Shown here piece after piece: positions 19,676-30,313 of a stretch of 64,000 nt of DNA. Source of the stretch: Massilia yuzhufengensis (GTDB taxonomy: Bacteria > Pseudomonadota > Gammaproteobacteria > Burkholderiales > Burkholderiaceae_D); the NCBI RefSeq assembly GCF_900112225.1, contig NZ_FOLD01000019.1:1-64000 (forward strand), given 5' to 3'. Numbering within the stretch: position 1 is the first letter of the stretch; each line of letters begins with the position of its first letter. The notes under the pieces are model-generated. The model made no database searches. It was not told the DNA's origin and was given only the letters and a program-made list of their open reading frames with translations. The translations under genes were made by a program, and so were the position numbers.

Positions 19676-19690
19676 TATGCATTTCGCATA
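19676..19690. promoter_or_regulatory. Candidate RsaL-type operator in the luxI promoter
   Basis: TATGCATTTCGCATA has perfect 5-bp arms TATGC/GCATA. It agrees at 10 of 12 defined positions with the RsaL site of Pseudomonas aeruginosa as I remember it (TATGnAAnTTnCATA). It overlaps the transcription start expected for luxI if the las-type box upstream is centred near -42. That position would let a repressor block luxI while an activator is bound. Confidence 0.55.
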
Positions 19691-19721
19691 CAAGATTCAT
19701 GCAAGATGGGCAGGATCGGAA

Positions 19722-19737
19722 CTATCAGCTCTGCTAG
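19722..19737. promoter_or_regulatory. las-type lux box upstream of luxI
   Basis: CTATCAGCTCTGCTAG fits the CT-N12-AG pattern of LasR/RhlR boxes. It closely resembles the lasI box as I recall it (CTATCTCATTTGCTAG). It is flanked by a further matching ACTA/TAGT outer symmetry and is centred about 107 bases upstream of the luxI ATG. The neighbouring LuxR protein is the obvious candidate activator. Confidence 0.6.
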
Positions 19738-19798
19738 GTAGTCATTTGCTTTGCATATGAAATACTTCCAGTTGGCATAGCAACCGAGAGGAGCAAGC

Positions 19799-20071
19799 AT
19801 GGGAAACGAAGTGATGTGCGAAGCACTGGCGGCTGAACTGGAAGCCCAGCATGCGGCGCAATCAGGCGGGCTGCTGCGGGCCGCTCCACACGAGCTGCGG
19901 CGGCTGCGGATCGCCAAGCGGGAAAGCCAGGAGCGCTTCTGGAGCCGCTTCGGCGTGACCCAGTCGAGCGGCAGCCGCTTTGAAACCGGGCTGGCCGTGC
20001 CGGCGCCGGTGGCCATCCTGCTGCGCCTCTACGTCAACGGCCGGCTCAGCGATGGTGATCTTCAGGCGTGA
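19799..20071 (+). CDS. RsaL-like HTH repressor of quorum sensing
   Basis: 90 residues. The region from about 30 to 80 is a helix-turn-helix domain with the FWSRFGVTQSSGSRFE segment, which closely resembles the FW..GVTQSGGSRYE signature I recall from RsaL of Pseudomonas. RsaL is a small repressor that sits between lasI and lasR and binds the lasI promoter. Here the gene also lies between luxI and luxR, divergent from luxI and convergent with luxR, whose 3' end it overlaps by 26 bases. GAGGAG precedes the ATG. The role is inferred from similarity and arrangement; a search would be needed to confirm orthology. Confidence 0.7.
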   Translation: MGNEVMCEALAAELEAQHAAQSGGLLRAAPHELRRLRIAKRESQERFWSRFGVTQSSGSRFETGLAVPAPVAILLRLYVNGRLSDGDLQA

Positions 20072-20780
20072 TCAGGCCAAGGGCGATTGCCTTGACGACC
20101 GCCTGCTGGCGCGTGTTGACGCCGAATTTCTGGCGCACGTTCGCCAGGTGAAAGTTGATGGTCGCCTCGGAACAATTGGTGATCCGGGCGACCTCCCATG
20201 AGGATTTGCCAACCATGACCCATTGGAGCACCTCGCGCTCGCGCCGGGTCAGGCGCGGCAGCACCGGATCCGGCCTGGCGTCGCGCAGGCCCGCCGACGA
20301 AGCGAACGCATAGTCGCGCACCAGGGACAGCGCGGGCAAGACTTCCATGATCGAGCGCTCGAACGGGATGCCGGGACGGGCGTCGGATGCAAAACTGATC
20401 ATTCCCAACTCCCCATTCGGGCCGTGCACCGGCAAGGTGACGCCGCTACGGATCCCATGGGCACTGGCTTCTTCGTACAGCGCCCCGGGCGCCCCCGTGG
20501 CGAAGGTCGATGGCGCCCACACCAGCGGCAGCGTGCTGGTCACGCAATGTCCCACCGTCGGGTCGACATAGGCGAAACCATTGGCGTCGTAGCGGCTGCG
20601 CCACTCCGAGGAATAATTGCTGCGGGTGAAAGCGTTCTCGAAACGCACATGGCGCGACGGGACCACGCCAAACAGTGTCTGCTCGAAACCCTGGCTGCGC
20701 GCGAGCCGGAACAGGCATTCGCTCCAGCGCAGGTCGTCTTTCGCCTCCATTAACTCAAGCAATAACGCAGTGTCGATCAT
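20046..20780 (-). CDS. luxR: LuxR-type AHL receptor/transcription factor
   Basis: 244 residues: an autoinducer-binding domain (about 20-160) and a C-terminal LuxR helix-turn-helix (about 178-238). Ligand-pocket residues are present: W and Y in SSEWRSRY, DP in YVDPTVG, W in PLVWAPS and G in HGIRSGVT. The DNA-binding domain has the conserved E, L and G in LTRREREVLQWVMVGKSS. It is expected to bind the signal made by the adjacent synthase. An ATG was preferred over a TTG two codons earlier; neither has a strong ribosome site. The 3' end overlaps the convergent rsaL-like gene. Confidence 0.9.
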   Translation of the reverse strand: MIDTALLLELMEAKDDLRWSECLFRLARSQGFEQTLFGVVPSRHVRFENAFTRSNYSSEWRSRYDANGFAYVDPTVGHCVTSTLPLVWAPSTFATGAPGALYEEASAHGIRSGVTLPVHGPNGELGMISFASDARPGIPFERSIMEVLPALSLVRDYAFASSAGLRDARPDPVLPRLTRREREVLQWVMVGKSSWEVARITNCSEATINFHLANVRQKFGVNTRQQAVVKAIALGLITPEDHHR

Positions 20781-21126
20781 GGACAATACCGGTTCAAGGT
20801 GGTTTACATCCTAGTTGACTCTGGCGCCACGAAGTATCACCAAAAGAAACAGAAACCGATCTTGATACTGTTTAAGTTTTGTTTTGTAGTAGCAATACAA
20901 CATCTCGGACGCAATCGTGCGCCTCCGAACTCGACTGTAAGCTACGCTCCGCCGGATTCCCGTCCCAAATTTTCCAAATTGCAAGATTTGCATGACAAAC
21001 GTGCACCAGATACTTGACTTGAATATATTCAAGAGTATCGTCATTCAATTTCACATGTCACAGTCGCAGGCCTGGGCCTTCGGCGGCCCACACTCTTACC
21101 CAACACGCGAAACAAGGATCTAGTCG
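20781..21126. promoter_or_regulatory. AT-rich intergenic region with a long imperfect palindrome
   Basis: No gene is seen in this stretch between luxR and the poly-HAMP kinase. It is clearly more AT-rich than its neighbours and should hold both divergent promoters. Positions 21009-21039 form a 31-base imperfect palindrome. The outer arms are GATACT/AGTATC and the core is CTTGAATATATTCAAG (perfect, 16 bp), interrupted by a 3-base bulge. A small hairpin TGGGCC/GGCCCA (21073-21090) lies nearer the kinase start. AAGGA at 21114-21118 is the kinase ribosome site. The palindrome is a candidate operator, but the regulator is unknown. Confidence 0.5.
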
Positions 21127-24100
21127 ATGAACACAATGACCGACATGGGCGAACAGCTGGACGTCAAGCTTCTGCTGACGACCCTGATGGCGCTGAAAAA
21201 AGGCGACTTCTCGGTACGCATGCCCGCGGACTGGACTGGCGTCTCCGGCAAGATCGCCGATACGCTCAACGACATCATCGAAACCAAGCAGAAGATGGTC
21301 GAGACGGTGACGGACGTGTCGCGCGTGGTGGGCCGCGAAGGCCACCTGACCCAGCGCGCCGACCTGCCGGGCGTGGTGGGCGGCTGGGCCACGATCATCA
21401 GTTCGGTCAACACCCTCATCGACGACCTGGTGCGCCCGACCACGGAGATGGCGCGCGTCATCGGCGCCGTGGCGAAAGGCGACCTGTCCCAGACCATGGC
21501 GCTGGAAGTGGACGGCCACCCGCTGAAAGGCCAGTACCTGCGCGCGGCAATGACCGCCAACACCATGGTGGAGCAGCTTTCCTCGTTCTCGTCCGAAGTC
21601 ACGCGCGTGGCGCGCGAAGTCGGTACCGAGGGTAAGCTCGGCGGACAGGCGCAGGTGAAGGGCGTGGCGGGTACCTGGAAGGACTTGACCGACTCGGTCA
21701 ACTCGATGGCGGGTAACCTGACCTCCCAGGTGCGTAACATCGCCGAAGTGACCACCGCGGTGGCGAACGGCGACTTGTCCAAAAAGATCACGGTTGACGT
21801 GCGCGGCGAGATCCTGCAGCTGAAGGACACCATCAACGTCATGGTGGACCAGCTGCGCTCCTTCGCCTCCGAAGTCACGCGCGTGGCGCGCGAGGTGGGT
21901 ACCGAAGGTAAACTCGGCGGCCAGGCCTACGTGCCGGGCGTGGGCGGCACCTGGAAGGACTTGACCGACAACGTGAACTTCATGGCTTCGAACCTGACGG
22001 GCCAGGTGCGTAACATCGCGGCGGTGACCACCGCGGTGGCGAACGGCGACCTGTCCAAGAAGATCACGGTGGATGTGAAGGGCGAGATCCTGGAACTGAA
22101 GAACACCATTAACGTCATGGTCGACCAATTGTCCTCGTTCGCATCCGAAGTCACGCGCGTGGCGCGCGAAGTCGGTACCGAGGGCAAGCTGGGCGGCCAG
22201 GCGCAGGTGAAGGGCGTGGGCGGCACCTGGAAGGACTTGACCGACTCGGTCAACTCGATGGCGGGTAACCTGACCGGCCAGGTGCGTAACATCGCGGACG
22301 TGACCACCGCCGTGGCGAACGGCGACTTGTCCAAGAAGATCACGGTCGACGTGAAGGGCGAGATCCTGGAACTGAAGAACACCATCAACGTCATGGTCGA
22401 CCAGCTGAACTCCTTCGCTTCCGAAGTCACGCGCGTGGCGCGCGAGGTCGGTACCGAGGGCCGCCTGGGCGGCCAGGCGAACGTGCCGGGTGTCGCCGGT
22501 ACCTGGAAAGACTTGACCGATAACGTGAACTTCATGGCCGGCAACCTGACCGGCCAGGTGCGTAACATCGCCGAGGTGACCACCGCGGTGGCGAACGGCG
22601 ACCTGTCCAAGAAAATTACCGTGGACGTGAAGGGCGAGATCCTGGAACTGAAGAACACCATTAACGTCATGGTCGACCAGTTGTCCTCGTTCGCGTCCGA
22701 AGTCACGCGCGTGGCGCGCGAGGTGGGTACCGAAGGTAAACTCGGCGGCCAGGCCTACGTGCCGGGCGTCGGCGGCACCTGGAAAGACTTGACCGATAAC
22801 GTGAACTTCATGGCCTCGAACCTGACGGGCCAGGTGCGTAACATCGCGGCGGTGACGACCGCGGTGGCGCGTGGCGACTTGTCCAAGAAGATCACGGTGG
22901 ACGTGAAGGGCGAGATCCTGGAACTGAAAGACACCATCAACGTCATGGTCGACCAGTTGTCCTCGTTCGCCTCCGAAGTCACCCGCGTGGCGCGCGAGGT
23001 GGGTACCGAAGGTAAACTGGGTGGACAGGCAAACGTGTCGGGTGTGGCGGGTACCTGGAAGGACTTGACCGAGAACGTCAACCAGCTGGCGGCCAACCTG
23101 ACCAACCAGATGCGCGCGATCGGCGAGGTGGCGACCGCGGTGACCCGTGGTGACTTGTCCCGTTCCATCCAGGTGGAAGCGCGCGGCGAGGTGTCCTACC
23201 TGAAGGACAACATCAACGAGATGATCCGCAACCTGAAGGAAACCACGCAGAAGAACGCGCAGCAGGATTGGCTCAAGACCAACCTGGCGCGCTTCACGCG
23301 CCTGCTGCAGGGCCAGCGCGACTTGCAGGCGGTGACCAAGCTGATCCTGTCCGAGCTGGCGCCGCTGGTGTCGGCCCACCACGGCGTGTTCTACATGATG
23401 GATTCGCAGGAAACCGACGCACGCCTGCGCATGATCGCAAGCTACGGCTACCGTTCCAGCCGCAAGCTGCCGACCTCCTTCCTGCCGGGCGAAGGCCTGG
23501 TGGGCCAGTGCGCGCTGGAGAAAACCCGCATCTGGCTGACCGACGTGCCGCGCGACTACATCGTGGTGTCCTCGGGCCTGGGCGCGGCGCCGCCGAACAA
23601 CATCGTGGTGCTGCCGATCCTGTTCGAACAGCAGGTCAAGGCCGTCATCGAGATCGCGTCGCTCGACCGCTTCACCGAAACCCACCTGTCCTTCCTCGAC
23701 CAGCTGATGGAATCGATCGGCGTGGTCCTGAACACGATCGAGGCGAACAGCCGCACCGAGTCGCTGCTGACCCAGTCGCAGTCGCTGGCGCAGGAACTGC
23801 AGCAGACCAACCAGGAACTGGCCGAAAAAGCGCGCCTGCTGTCCGAGCAGAACATCGAGGTGGAACGCAAGAACCGCGAGGTGGAGCAGGCCAAGCTGGC
23901 GCTGGAAGAAAAAGCGACCCAGCTGGCGCTGTCGTCCAAATATAAATCCGAGTTCCTGGCCAATATGTCGCACGAGCTGCGTACACCACTGAACTCGCTG
24001 CTGATCCTGGCCCAGCAATTGTCGGATAACCCGGACGGCAACCTGTCGGGCCGCCAGGTGGAATTCGCCAAGACCATCCACGGATCCGGTTCCGACCTCT

Positions 24101-26028
24101 TGACCCTGATTAACGACATTCTCGACCTGTCCAAGATCGAGTCGGGTACCGTCACGCTGGACGTGTCGGAATACCGCTTCCTGAACCTGCGCAACTACGT
24201 CGACCGCACCTTCCGCCACATGGCCGAAGCCAAGCACCTCGGCTTCGAGGTGGACCTGGCCGACAACCTGCCGACCGCGGTGATGACCGATACCACGCGC
24301 CTGCAGCAAGTGCTGAAAAACCTGCTGTCGAACGCGTTCAAGTTCACCAGCCACGGCACGGTCTCGATGCACATCAGCCTGGTCTCGAGCGGCTGGACCC
24401 ACGACCACCCGAACCTGGTGCACGCCGACGCGGTGCTGGCCTTCTCGGTGCGCGACACCGGCGTGGGCATCCCGGCCGACAAGCTGCAGCTGATCTTCGA
24501 GGCCTTCCAGCAGGCCGACGGCTCGACCGCCCGCAAATACGGCGGCACCGGCCTGGGCCTGTCGATCTCGCGCGAGCTGGCGCGTCTGCTGGGCGGCGAG
24601 ATCCGCGTCGAATCCACCGTCAACATCGGTTCGACCTTCACCCTCTACCTGCCGTACAACCGCGCCGGCTTCGTCAACTACGAGCAGACCCGCCAGCCGC
24701 AGCCGGCCCGCCTGGCCCCGCCGCCGATGGCGGCCGCGGTGACCTACCAGCCGGCCATGCACCAGCAGCCGGAGCTGGCGACCATCGAGGCCATCGATGC
24801 CACCTCGCTGGTGGAATACTCGTCGGTGCTCGACGACCGCGGCCTGGTGACCCCGGGCGACCCGTCGGTGCTGATCGTGGAAGACGACGAGCGTTTCGCC
24901 ACCGTGCTGCTGGACTACGCGCGCGAGAAGAACTTCAAGGCCATCGTGACCCAGCGCGGCGACTCCGCCCTGTCGCTGGCGCGCGACTACCTGCCGTCCG
25001 CGATCCTGCTCGACATCGACCTGCCCGACATCGACGGCTTCACGGTGCTCGACCGCCTCAAGCGCGACCCGAACACCCGCCACATCCCGGTCCACGTGAT
25101 GTCCTCGCTGCGCGAGCGCGAGCGCGCGCTGCGCCAGGGTGCGATCTCCTACATCAACAAGCCGGTCAGCCGCGAGGTGATGGCGGAGGAATTCAAGCGC
25201 ATCCAGAAGTTCCTGATGGGTGGCAAGCGTTCGCTGCTGGTGGTGGAAGACGACATGGCCCAGCGCGAATCGATCGTGGCCCTGATCGGCAACACCGACA
25301 TCCACATGGTCACCGTCGACACCGGCGGCGCGGCCCTGGAAGCGCTGGAAAGCTCGCACTTCGACTGCATGGTGCTGGACCTGACCCTGCCGGACATCTC
25401 GGGCTTCGACCTGCTGGACCGCATCGGCGCCAACGAGCGCCTGCGCGACCTGCCGGTGGTGATCTACACGGCCAAGGAATTGTCGCGCAAGGAAGTCACG
25501 AAGCTCAAGCGCTACGCCAAGACCATCGTCATGAAGGACGCCCGCTCGCCGGAACGCCTGCTCGACGAGACGGCGCTGTTCCTGCACCGCTCGCAAGCCA
25601 GCCTGCCGGAAAACCAGCGCCGCATGCTCGAAGAGATCCACGCGCTCGACGGCGGCCTGGCCGGGCGCAAGGTGCTGATCGTCGATGACGACCTGCGCAA
25701 CATCTTCGCCCTGTCCACGCTGCTGGAGCGCCAGCAGATGCAGGTGCTGTTCGCCGAAAACGGCCGCGACGGCATCGAAGTGCTGGAAAAGGACCCGACC
25801 ATCGAGATCGTCCTGATGGACATCATGATGCCGGAGATGGACGGCTACGACACGATGCGGGCGATCCGCCGCATCCCGAAATTCCGTTCGCTGCCGATCA
25901 TCACCCTGACCGCGAAAGCGATGAAGGGTGACCGCGACAAGTGCATCGCCGCCGGCGCCTCGGACTACATCACCAAGCCGGTCGATGTGGCCCAGCTGCT
26001 GTCGATGATGCGCGTCTGGCTGCACTGA
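21127..26028 (+). CDS. Soluble poly-HAMP hybrid histidine kinase with GAF and three receiver domains
   Basis: 1633 residues with no transmembrane segment. Residues about 1-160 hold a degenerate HAMP pair. Residues 168-719 are six 92-residue HAMP units, five nearly identical. A GAF domain (about 735-880) and a coiled coil (about 880-940) follow. HisKA has its phospho-acceptor at H949 ([10 protein letters not shown]), and HATPase carries [11 protein letters not shown] and [10 protein letters not shown]. Three receiver domains have aspartates at D1296, D1418 and D1565. The architecture resembles the poly-HAMP group III kinases (Nik1/Sln1-like osmosensors of fungi) and their bacterial relatives, in which the HAMP array relays a conformational signal. 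The ligand and output are unknown. The stop overlaps the start of the CheR-like gene by one base. Confidence 0.9.
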   Translation: MNTMTDMGEQLDVKLLLTTLMALKKGDFSVRMPADWTGVSGKIADTLNDIIETKQKMVETVTDVSRVVGREGHLTQRADLPGVVGGWATIISSVNTLIDDLVRPTTEMARVIGAVAKGDLSQTMALEVDGHPLKGQYLRAAMTANTMVEQLSSFSSEVTRVAREVGTEGKLGGQAQVKGVAGTWKDLTDSVNSMAGNLTSQVRNIAEVTTAVANGDLSKKITVDVRGEILQLKDTINVMVDQLRSFASEVTRVAREVGTEGKLGGQAYVPGVGGTWKDLTDNVNFMASNLTGQVRNIAAVTTAVANGDLSKKITVDVKGEILELKNTINVMVDQLSSFASEVTRVAREVGTEGKLGGQAQVKGVGGTWKDLTDSVNSMAGNLTGQVRNIADVTTAVANGDLSKKITVDVKGEILELKNTINVMVDQLNSFASEVTRVAREVGTEGRLGGQANVPGVAGTWKDLTDNVNFMAGNLTGQVRNIAEVTTAVANGDLSKKITVDVKGEILELKNTINVMVDQLSSFASEVTRVAREVGTEGKLGGQAYVPGVGGTWKDLTDNVNFMASNLTGQVRNIAAVTTAVARGDLSKKITVDVKGEILELKDTINVMVDQLSSFASEVTRVAREVGTEGKLGGQANVSGVAGTWKDLTENVNQLAANLTNQMRAIGEVATAVTRGDLSRSIQVEARGEVSYLKDNINEMIRNLKETTQKNAQQDWLKTNLARFTRLLQGQRDLQAVTKLILSELAPLVSAHHGVFYMMDSQETDARLRMIASYGYRSSRKLPTSFLPGEGLVGQCALEKTRIWLTDVPRDYIVVSSGLGAAPPNNIVVLPILFEQQVKAVIEIASLDRFTETHLSFLDQLMESIGVVLNTIEANSRTESLLTQSQSLAQELQQTNQELAEKARLLSEQNIEVERKNREVEQAKLALEEKATQLALSSKYKSEFLANMSHELRTPLNSLLILAQQLSDNPDGNLSGRQVEFAKTIHGSGSDLLTLINDILDLSKIESGTVTLDVSEYRFLNLRNYVDRTFRHMAEAKHLGFEVDLADNLPTAVMTDTTRLQQVLKNLLSNAFKFTSHGTVSMHISLVSSGWTHDHPNLVHADAVLAFSVRDTGVGIPADKLQLIFEAFQQADGSTARKYGGTGLGLSISRELARLLGGEIRVESTVNIGSTFTLYLPYNRAGFVNYEQTRQPQPARLAPPPMAAAVTYQPAMHQQPELATIEAIDATSLVEYSSVLDDRGLVTPGDPSVLIVEDDERFATVLLDYAREKNFKAIVTQRGDSALSLARDYLPSAILLDIDLPDIDGFTVLDRLKRDPNTRHIPVHVMSSLRERERALRQGAISYINKPVSREVMAEEFKRIQKFLMGGKRSLLVVEDDMAQRESIVALIGNTDIHMVTVDTGGAALEALESSHFDCMVLDLTLPDISGFDLLDRIGANERLRDLPVVIYTAKELSRKEVTKLKRYAKTIVMKDARSPERLLDETALFLHRSQASLPENQRRMLEEIHALDGGLAGRKVLIVDDDLRNIFALSTLLERQQMQVLFAENGRDGIEVLEKDPTIEIVLMDIMMPEMDGYDTMRAIRRIPKFRSLPIITLTAKAMKGDRDKCIAAGASDYITKPVDVAQLLSMMRVWLH
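21628..23283 (+). repeat. Six tandem 276-bp HAMP-coding repeats
   Basis: Units begin with Glu-Gly-Lys/Arg-Leu-Gly-Gly at 21628, 21904, 22180, 22456, 22732 and 23008, an exact 276-base period. Units 1-5 are nearly identical even at synonymous sites, for example the repeated GTGGCGCGCGA(A/G)GT(C/G)GGTACCGA. The second half of unit 6 diverges. Two variants of the linker (QVKGV, YVPGV/NVPGV) recur in the array. The nucleotide-level identity suggests recent duplication or gene conversion. Confidence 0.9.
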
Positions 26029-26879
26029 TGGGCGAGAGCAGCGCCTGGACCGGGTTTGCCGCCGTCCAGGCGACCGAGGAACTCGAGATCGAACTGCTGC
26101 TGGAAGCCCTGTACCAGCGTTTCGGTGTCGATTTCCGTGGCTATGGGCGCACCGCCCTGCGCGAGCGGCTGCTGGCCATGCTGCGCGCGCGCGACTTGGA
26201 GACCATCTCGGGCCTGCAGGAACGGGTGCTGCACGAAGCCGGTGTGGCGCAGGACATGGTGCGCGCGCTGGCGGTGCCCAAGGCGGAGCTGTTCGACCAT
26301 CCCGGCGACACGCGCCGCCTGCGCATCGCGCTGGGCGACAGCCTGCGCCCCACCGCCCTGCCCAAAGTGTGGCTGGCCGAGCCTGCCGGCGTGGGCGAAG
26401 CGTGGACGCTGGCGATCCTGCTGGCCGAGGAAAAGCTGTACGCCCGCACCGAGGTGTTCGCGACCCTGGGCAGCGACGAGCTGCTGCTCGAAGCGCGCAA
26501 CGCCAGCCTGCCGGCCGAACAGCTGGAGCAGGCCCAGTCCAGGTACGCGGCGAGCGGCGGCGGCGGCCGGCTGGCCGACTACTTCGAGGTGAGCGGCGGC
26601 GAAGCGCGGCTGCTGCCGCGCCTGCGCGAGCGCATCACCTGGGCGCAGTACAGCCTGGTGACGGACGCCTCGTTCAACGAGTTCCACGCCATCGTCTGCC
26701 GGCGGGTGCTGCCCGATTTCGGGCCGCTGCTGCGCCAGCGCGTGCTGCGCCTGTTCCGCGACAGCCTGTCGCTGTTCGGCGTGCTGGGACTGGACCGCGA
26801 ACTCGCGCCGGGCGATGCGGCGGTGGAGGATTACCAGCACCTGTTTGGCGAAGGTGGCTGGTACAAACGGGTGCGGTAG
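26028..26879 (+). CDS. Degenerate CheR-like protein coupled to the poly-HAMP kinase
   Basis: 283 residues. Residues 15-75 resemble the CheR N-terminal helical domain (YQRFGVDFRGYGRTALRERL). The rest follows the CheR methyltransferase fold, including a segment SYAASGGGGRLADYFEV and a closing FRDSLSLFGVLGLD. Two functional motifs are altered. Where CheR has a FFR motif followed by a phenylalanine, this protein has ELFDHPGD. The SAM-binding loop (normally GEEPYS) reads GVGEAWTLA. It is therefore probably a binding or scaffold protein rather than an active methyltransferase. TGATG overlap with the kinase stop implies coupled translation and a shared pathway. Confidence 0.65.
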   Translation: MGESSAWTGFAAVQATEELEIELLLEALYQRFGVDFRGYGRTALRERLLAMLRARDLETISGLQERVLHEAGVAQDMVRALAVPKAELFDHPGDTRRLRIALGDSLRPTALPKVWLAEPAGVGEAWTLAILLAEEKLYARTEVFATLGSDELLLEARNASLPAEQLEQAQSRYAASGGGGRLADYFEVSGGEARLLPRLRERITWAQYSLVTDASFNEFHAIVCRRVLPDFGPLLRQRVLRLFRDSLSLFGVLGLDRELAPGDAAVEDYQHLFGEGGWYKRVR

Positions 26880-26914
26880 CTTTCAGGGTAGTTGAACGCG
26901 CGGCCGACGACAGG

Positions 26915-27526
26915 TCAACCGTATTGCGCCGCGATCCTGTCGCGCCATGCCTGCAAATGCCCCATCCCTTCCGCCCCCGGCCGGAACCGCATCAGCCCCC
27001 GCGCAAACTCCAGCGTGCAAAACGCCGTGATATCGGCAATCGTGAAGCGCTCCCCCGCCACCCAGGGCTGCCGCGCCAGCTCGCCATCGAGCCAGCGCGC
27101 CGTCTCGCGCATCTTGTCTCCCTGCGCCGCCCCGAACTGCGGGAACTGCGGCTGCTCCAGCACCGCCAGCCCCGGGTGCGAATGGCGCACGCACTGCGCC
27201 GTCTGCAGCATCAGGTGCAATTCGATGCGGCGGTCGGCCATTTCGATGAAGGCGCGCTCGGTGGCGTCCACCCCCATCAGGTTCGGCTCCGGGTACAGGC
27301 CTTCGAGATAGGTGCAGATGGCGCGCGTCTCGCTCAGGGCGCGGCCGTCGTCCAGCACCAGCACCGGGACCCGCGCCATCGGGTTCAGCGCGAGGAATTC
27401 GCTGCTGCGATGGGCGCCGGCGTTAAGGTCGACGTCGACCAGCTCGACGCCGGTAATGCCCTTGGCCGCCATGAACAGGGTGACGCGGCGCGGGTTTGGC
27501 GCACGGGGACTGGTGTAAAGACGCAT
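26915..27526 (-). CDS. Glutathione S-transferase family protein
   Basis: 203 residues: an N-terminal thioredoxin-like domain (MRLYTSPRAPNPRRVTLF, ARVPVLVLDDG with the cis-proline, LSETRAICTYLE with the Ser that contacts the gamma-glutamyl group) and an all-helical C-terminal domain with FTIADITAFC. Conjugates or transfers glutathione; the substrate is unknown. The chosen ATG has AAGGA just upstream; a start ten codons earlier is possible. The 5' end lies within one copy of the junction duplication that brackets the adjacent toxin-like module. Confidence 0.85.
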   Translation of the reverse strand: MRLYTSPRAPNPRRVTLFMAAKGITGVELVDVDLNAGAHRSSEFLALNPMARVPVLVLDDGRALSETRAICTYLEGLYPEPNLMGVDATERAFIEMADRRIELHLMLQTAQCVRHSHPGLAVLEQPQFPQFGAAQGDKMRETARWLDGELARQPWVAGERFTIADITAFCTLEFARGLMRFRPGAEGMGHLQAWRDRIAAQYG

Positions 27527-27600
27527 GGGGTCCTTCGTGTTGGGGCTGTAGGCCATGATAGCGGCTTCTTGCCGGTTCGGTCGGCCGCGCCGCCAGCCCG
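27496..27600. repeat. Junction duplication, copy A (GST 5' end plus glpD 3' remnant)
   Basis: This segment aligns with 28689-28790 over about 95 bases with two one-base gaps. Blocks of exact identity include TTGGCGCACG (10 bases), AGGCCATGATAGC (13 bases) and GCCGnTTCGGTC. In this copy the GST start is intact, while the part matching the glpD tail is decayed: it reads AARPTEPARS in place of AAPLTETAW-stop. The two copies bracket the toxin-antitoxin-like genes. Confidence 0.65.
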
Positions 27601-27654
27601 AATTCGCTCGGCGCCACAGCCGGTCATGTAATTGCCGCAGAGAACAAGGTGGAA

Positions 27655-28335
27655 TTACTTCGGACCCGTTTTATAAGGTAGCCGACCGACTTTGTTCAAG
27701 CCCTGGAAGGGATCGATCAAGGTTGCGGTTGGATGAAAGTAACCGAGGATACAGGCGGCATTTCTCATCGCGATCTGCACATGCGATAACTGACCAATTG
27801 CCGAAGTCGCGAAGGCCAGCTTACCTTGATGGAAATATCCACGAACAGAATCGTAGGGCGCCTTGCTCTCCTTGATTCGCTTCCCGTGGATGTAATTGAT
27901 GACGGCTCGATCAAGGTTACGCAGAATCATCTCATCATCATCGGGGCCTGCAGCACGATTCACTGGAAGGACCTGGTCTTCCTGGCGCCCCGCTTCCAAC
28001 TCCTCAAATGCGGCTTTGAACTCGACAATCCCGCTCTGCTTCGACAGGTCAAGACAATTGCCCAGACGGATGACCGCACCCAATACATACGGTATTTCGA
28101 TCGGCTTCGCCGAGTACTGCTTAGCTGCATTTTCAGCGGACGACCGTGCAAATTGCCAAGCACGTTCGAAATCATCTTCGAAAAAATAGATTCCGTCACC
28201 GAGCCAATCGTAAGGATTCTTGCTGGGTCGAAGATGCAAAAAAGTGTCGGATTCCGCCCCAATGATACTGGTTGCAACATGAAAATCGCACCCGTGGTAA
28301 GCCACGACCAGTTCACCACCGGGCAGATCGATCAT
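27655..28335 (-). CDS. Putative ADP-ribosyltransferase-like toxin
   Basis: 226 residues. The N-terminus has YHGCD (about 13-17), then NPYDWLGDGIYFFEDDFERAWQFA (about 40-63). This pattern, an aromatic-His-Gly strand followed by GxGIYFxE, is what ADP-ribosyltransferase-fold toxins such as the DUF3990-type proteins show. I infer the fold from these motifs only. The sequence is AT-richer and its codon use less biased than its neighbours, suggesting transfer. It follows a 105-residue basic protein with an ATGA overlap, the usual antitoxin-first layout. A housekeeping hydrolase role cannot be excluded. Confidence 0.55.
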   Translation of the reverse strand: MIDLPGGELVVAYHGCDFHVATSIIGAESDTFLHLRPSKNPYDWLGDGIYFFEDDFERAWQFARSSAENAAKQYSAKPIEIPYVLGAVIRLGNCLDLSKQSGIVEFKAAFEELEAGRQEDQVLPVNRAAGPDDDEMILRNLDRAVINYIHGKRIKESKAPYDSVRGYFHQGKLAFATSAIGQLSHVQIAMRNAACILGYFHPTATLIDPFQGLNKVGRLPYKTGPK

Positions 28336-28649
28336 TTTTTATAGGCGGCCGCGAGCTTGCCAGTGCCCGTCCAGATTCCTACATCGTGCGCGATTTCCTG
28401 AATTTTGGCAGGGGAAAGCTTGACAGTATCAGTACCAGACGCAAGGTTACGCGCGCGAATCGTCCGCAGTATATTCTGCTGTCGGTCCAGTAAGCGCTGG
28501 TGCTGGGATGGCAGTCCTTTCTTGATAGCCTCCAGGTCAAAGCTACCTTTAGAATCAATTTGCTTGACTGTCTTGACGCCCGGAACCCGGGCAGCTTTGG
28601 ATGTCTTCACCCTTGATTCGCCGGCAAGGCTTTTTTTACCGTTAGTCAT
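28332..28649 (-). CDS. Small basic protein, candidate antitoxin
   Basis: 105 residues, lysine/arginine rich in the first 40 (KTSKAARVPGVKTVKQ), then a predicted helical region (LPSQHQRLLDRQQNILRTIRARN) and a short C-terminal segment that could be a small helical domain (LSPAKIQEIAHDVGIWTGTGKL). I do not recognise the family. Its stop overlaps the start of the putative toxin (ATGA), and the base composition matches that gene and not the surroundings. No good ribosome site is seen before the ATG. Confidence 0.55.
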   Translation of the reverse strand: MTNGKKSLAGESRVKTSKAARVPGVKTVKQIDSKGSFDLEAIKKGLPSQHQRLLDRQQNILRTIRARNLASGTDTVKLSPAKIQEIAHDVGIWTGTGKLAAAYKK

Positions 28650-28677
28650 GATTTGGGAATGTGCGAAGTAGGACGTG

Positions 28678-28706
28678 AGTGTACTCCGTTGGCGCACGCC
28701 GATCAA
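28678..28706 (-). promoter_or_regulatory. Candidate sigma-70 promoter of the toxin-antitoxin-like pair
   Basis: On the minus strand TTGATC, a 17-base spacer and TACACT occur about 30 bases before the first gene's ATG. Each hexamer agrees moderately with consensus. The promoter falls inside the decayed GST 5' copy (junction copy B). Confidence 0.4.
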
Positions 28707-28753
28707 ATCCGCATCGGGTTCCTTGATATTGGGACGGAAAGGCCATGATAGCC

Positions 28754-30313
<1,560 letters not shown>

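Noticed and set aside
21073-21090. Riboswitch in the kinase leader
   Set aside because: Only a single 6-bp hairpin is visible and no conserved aptamer motif was recognised.
21058-26025. A 1655-codon antisense frame opposite the poly-HAMP kinase, rich in His/Gln/Asp repeats
   Set aside because: It mirrors the repeated HAMP coding sequence on the other strand and has no known domain; the plus-strand kinase is certain.
27655-28344. A plus-strand open frame across the toxin-like gene (27826-28344)
   Set aside because: No ribosome site and no recognisable motif; the minus-strand frame has the YHG and GIYF motifs and couples with the upstream gene.
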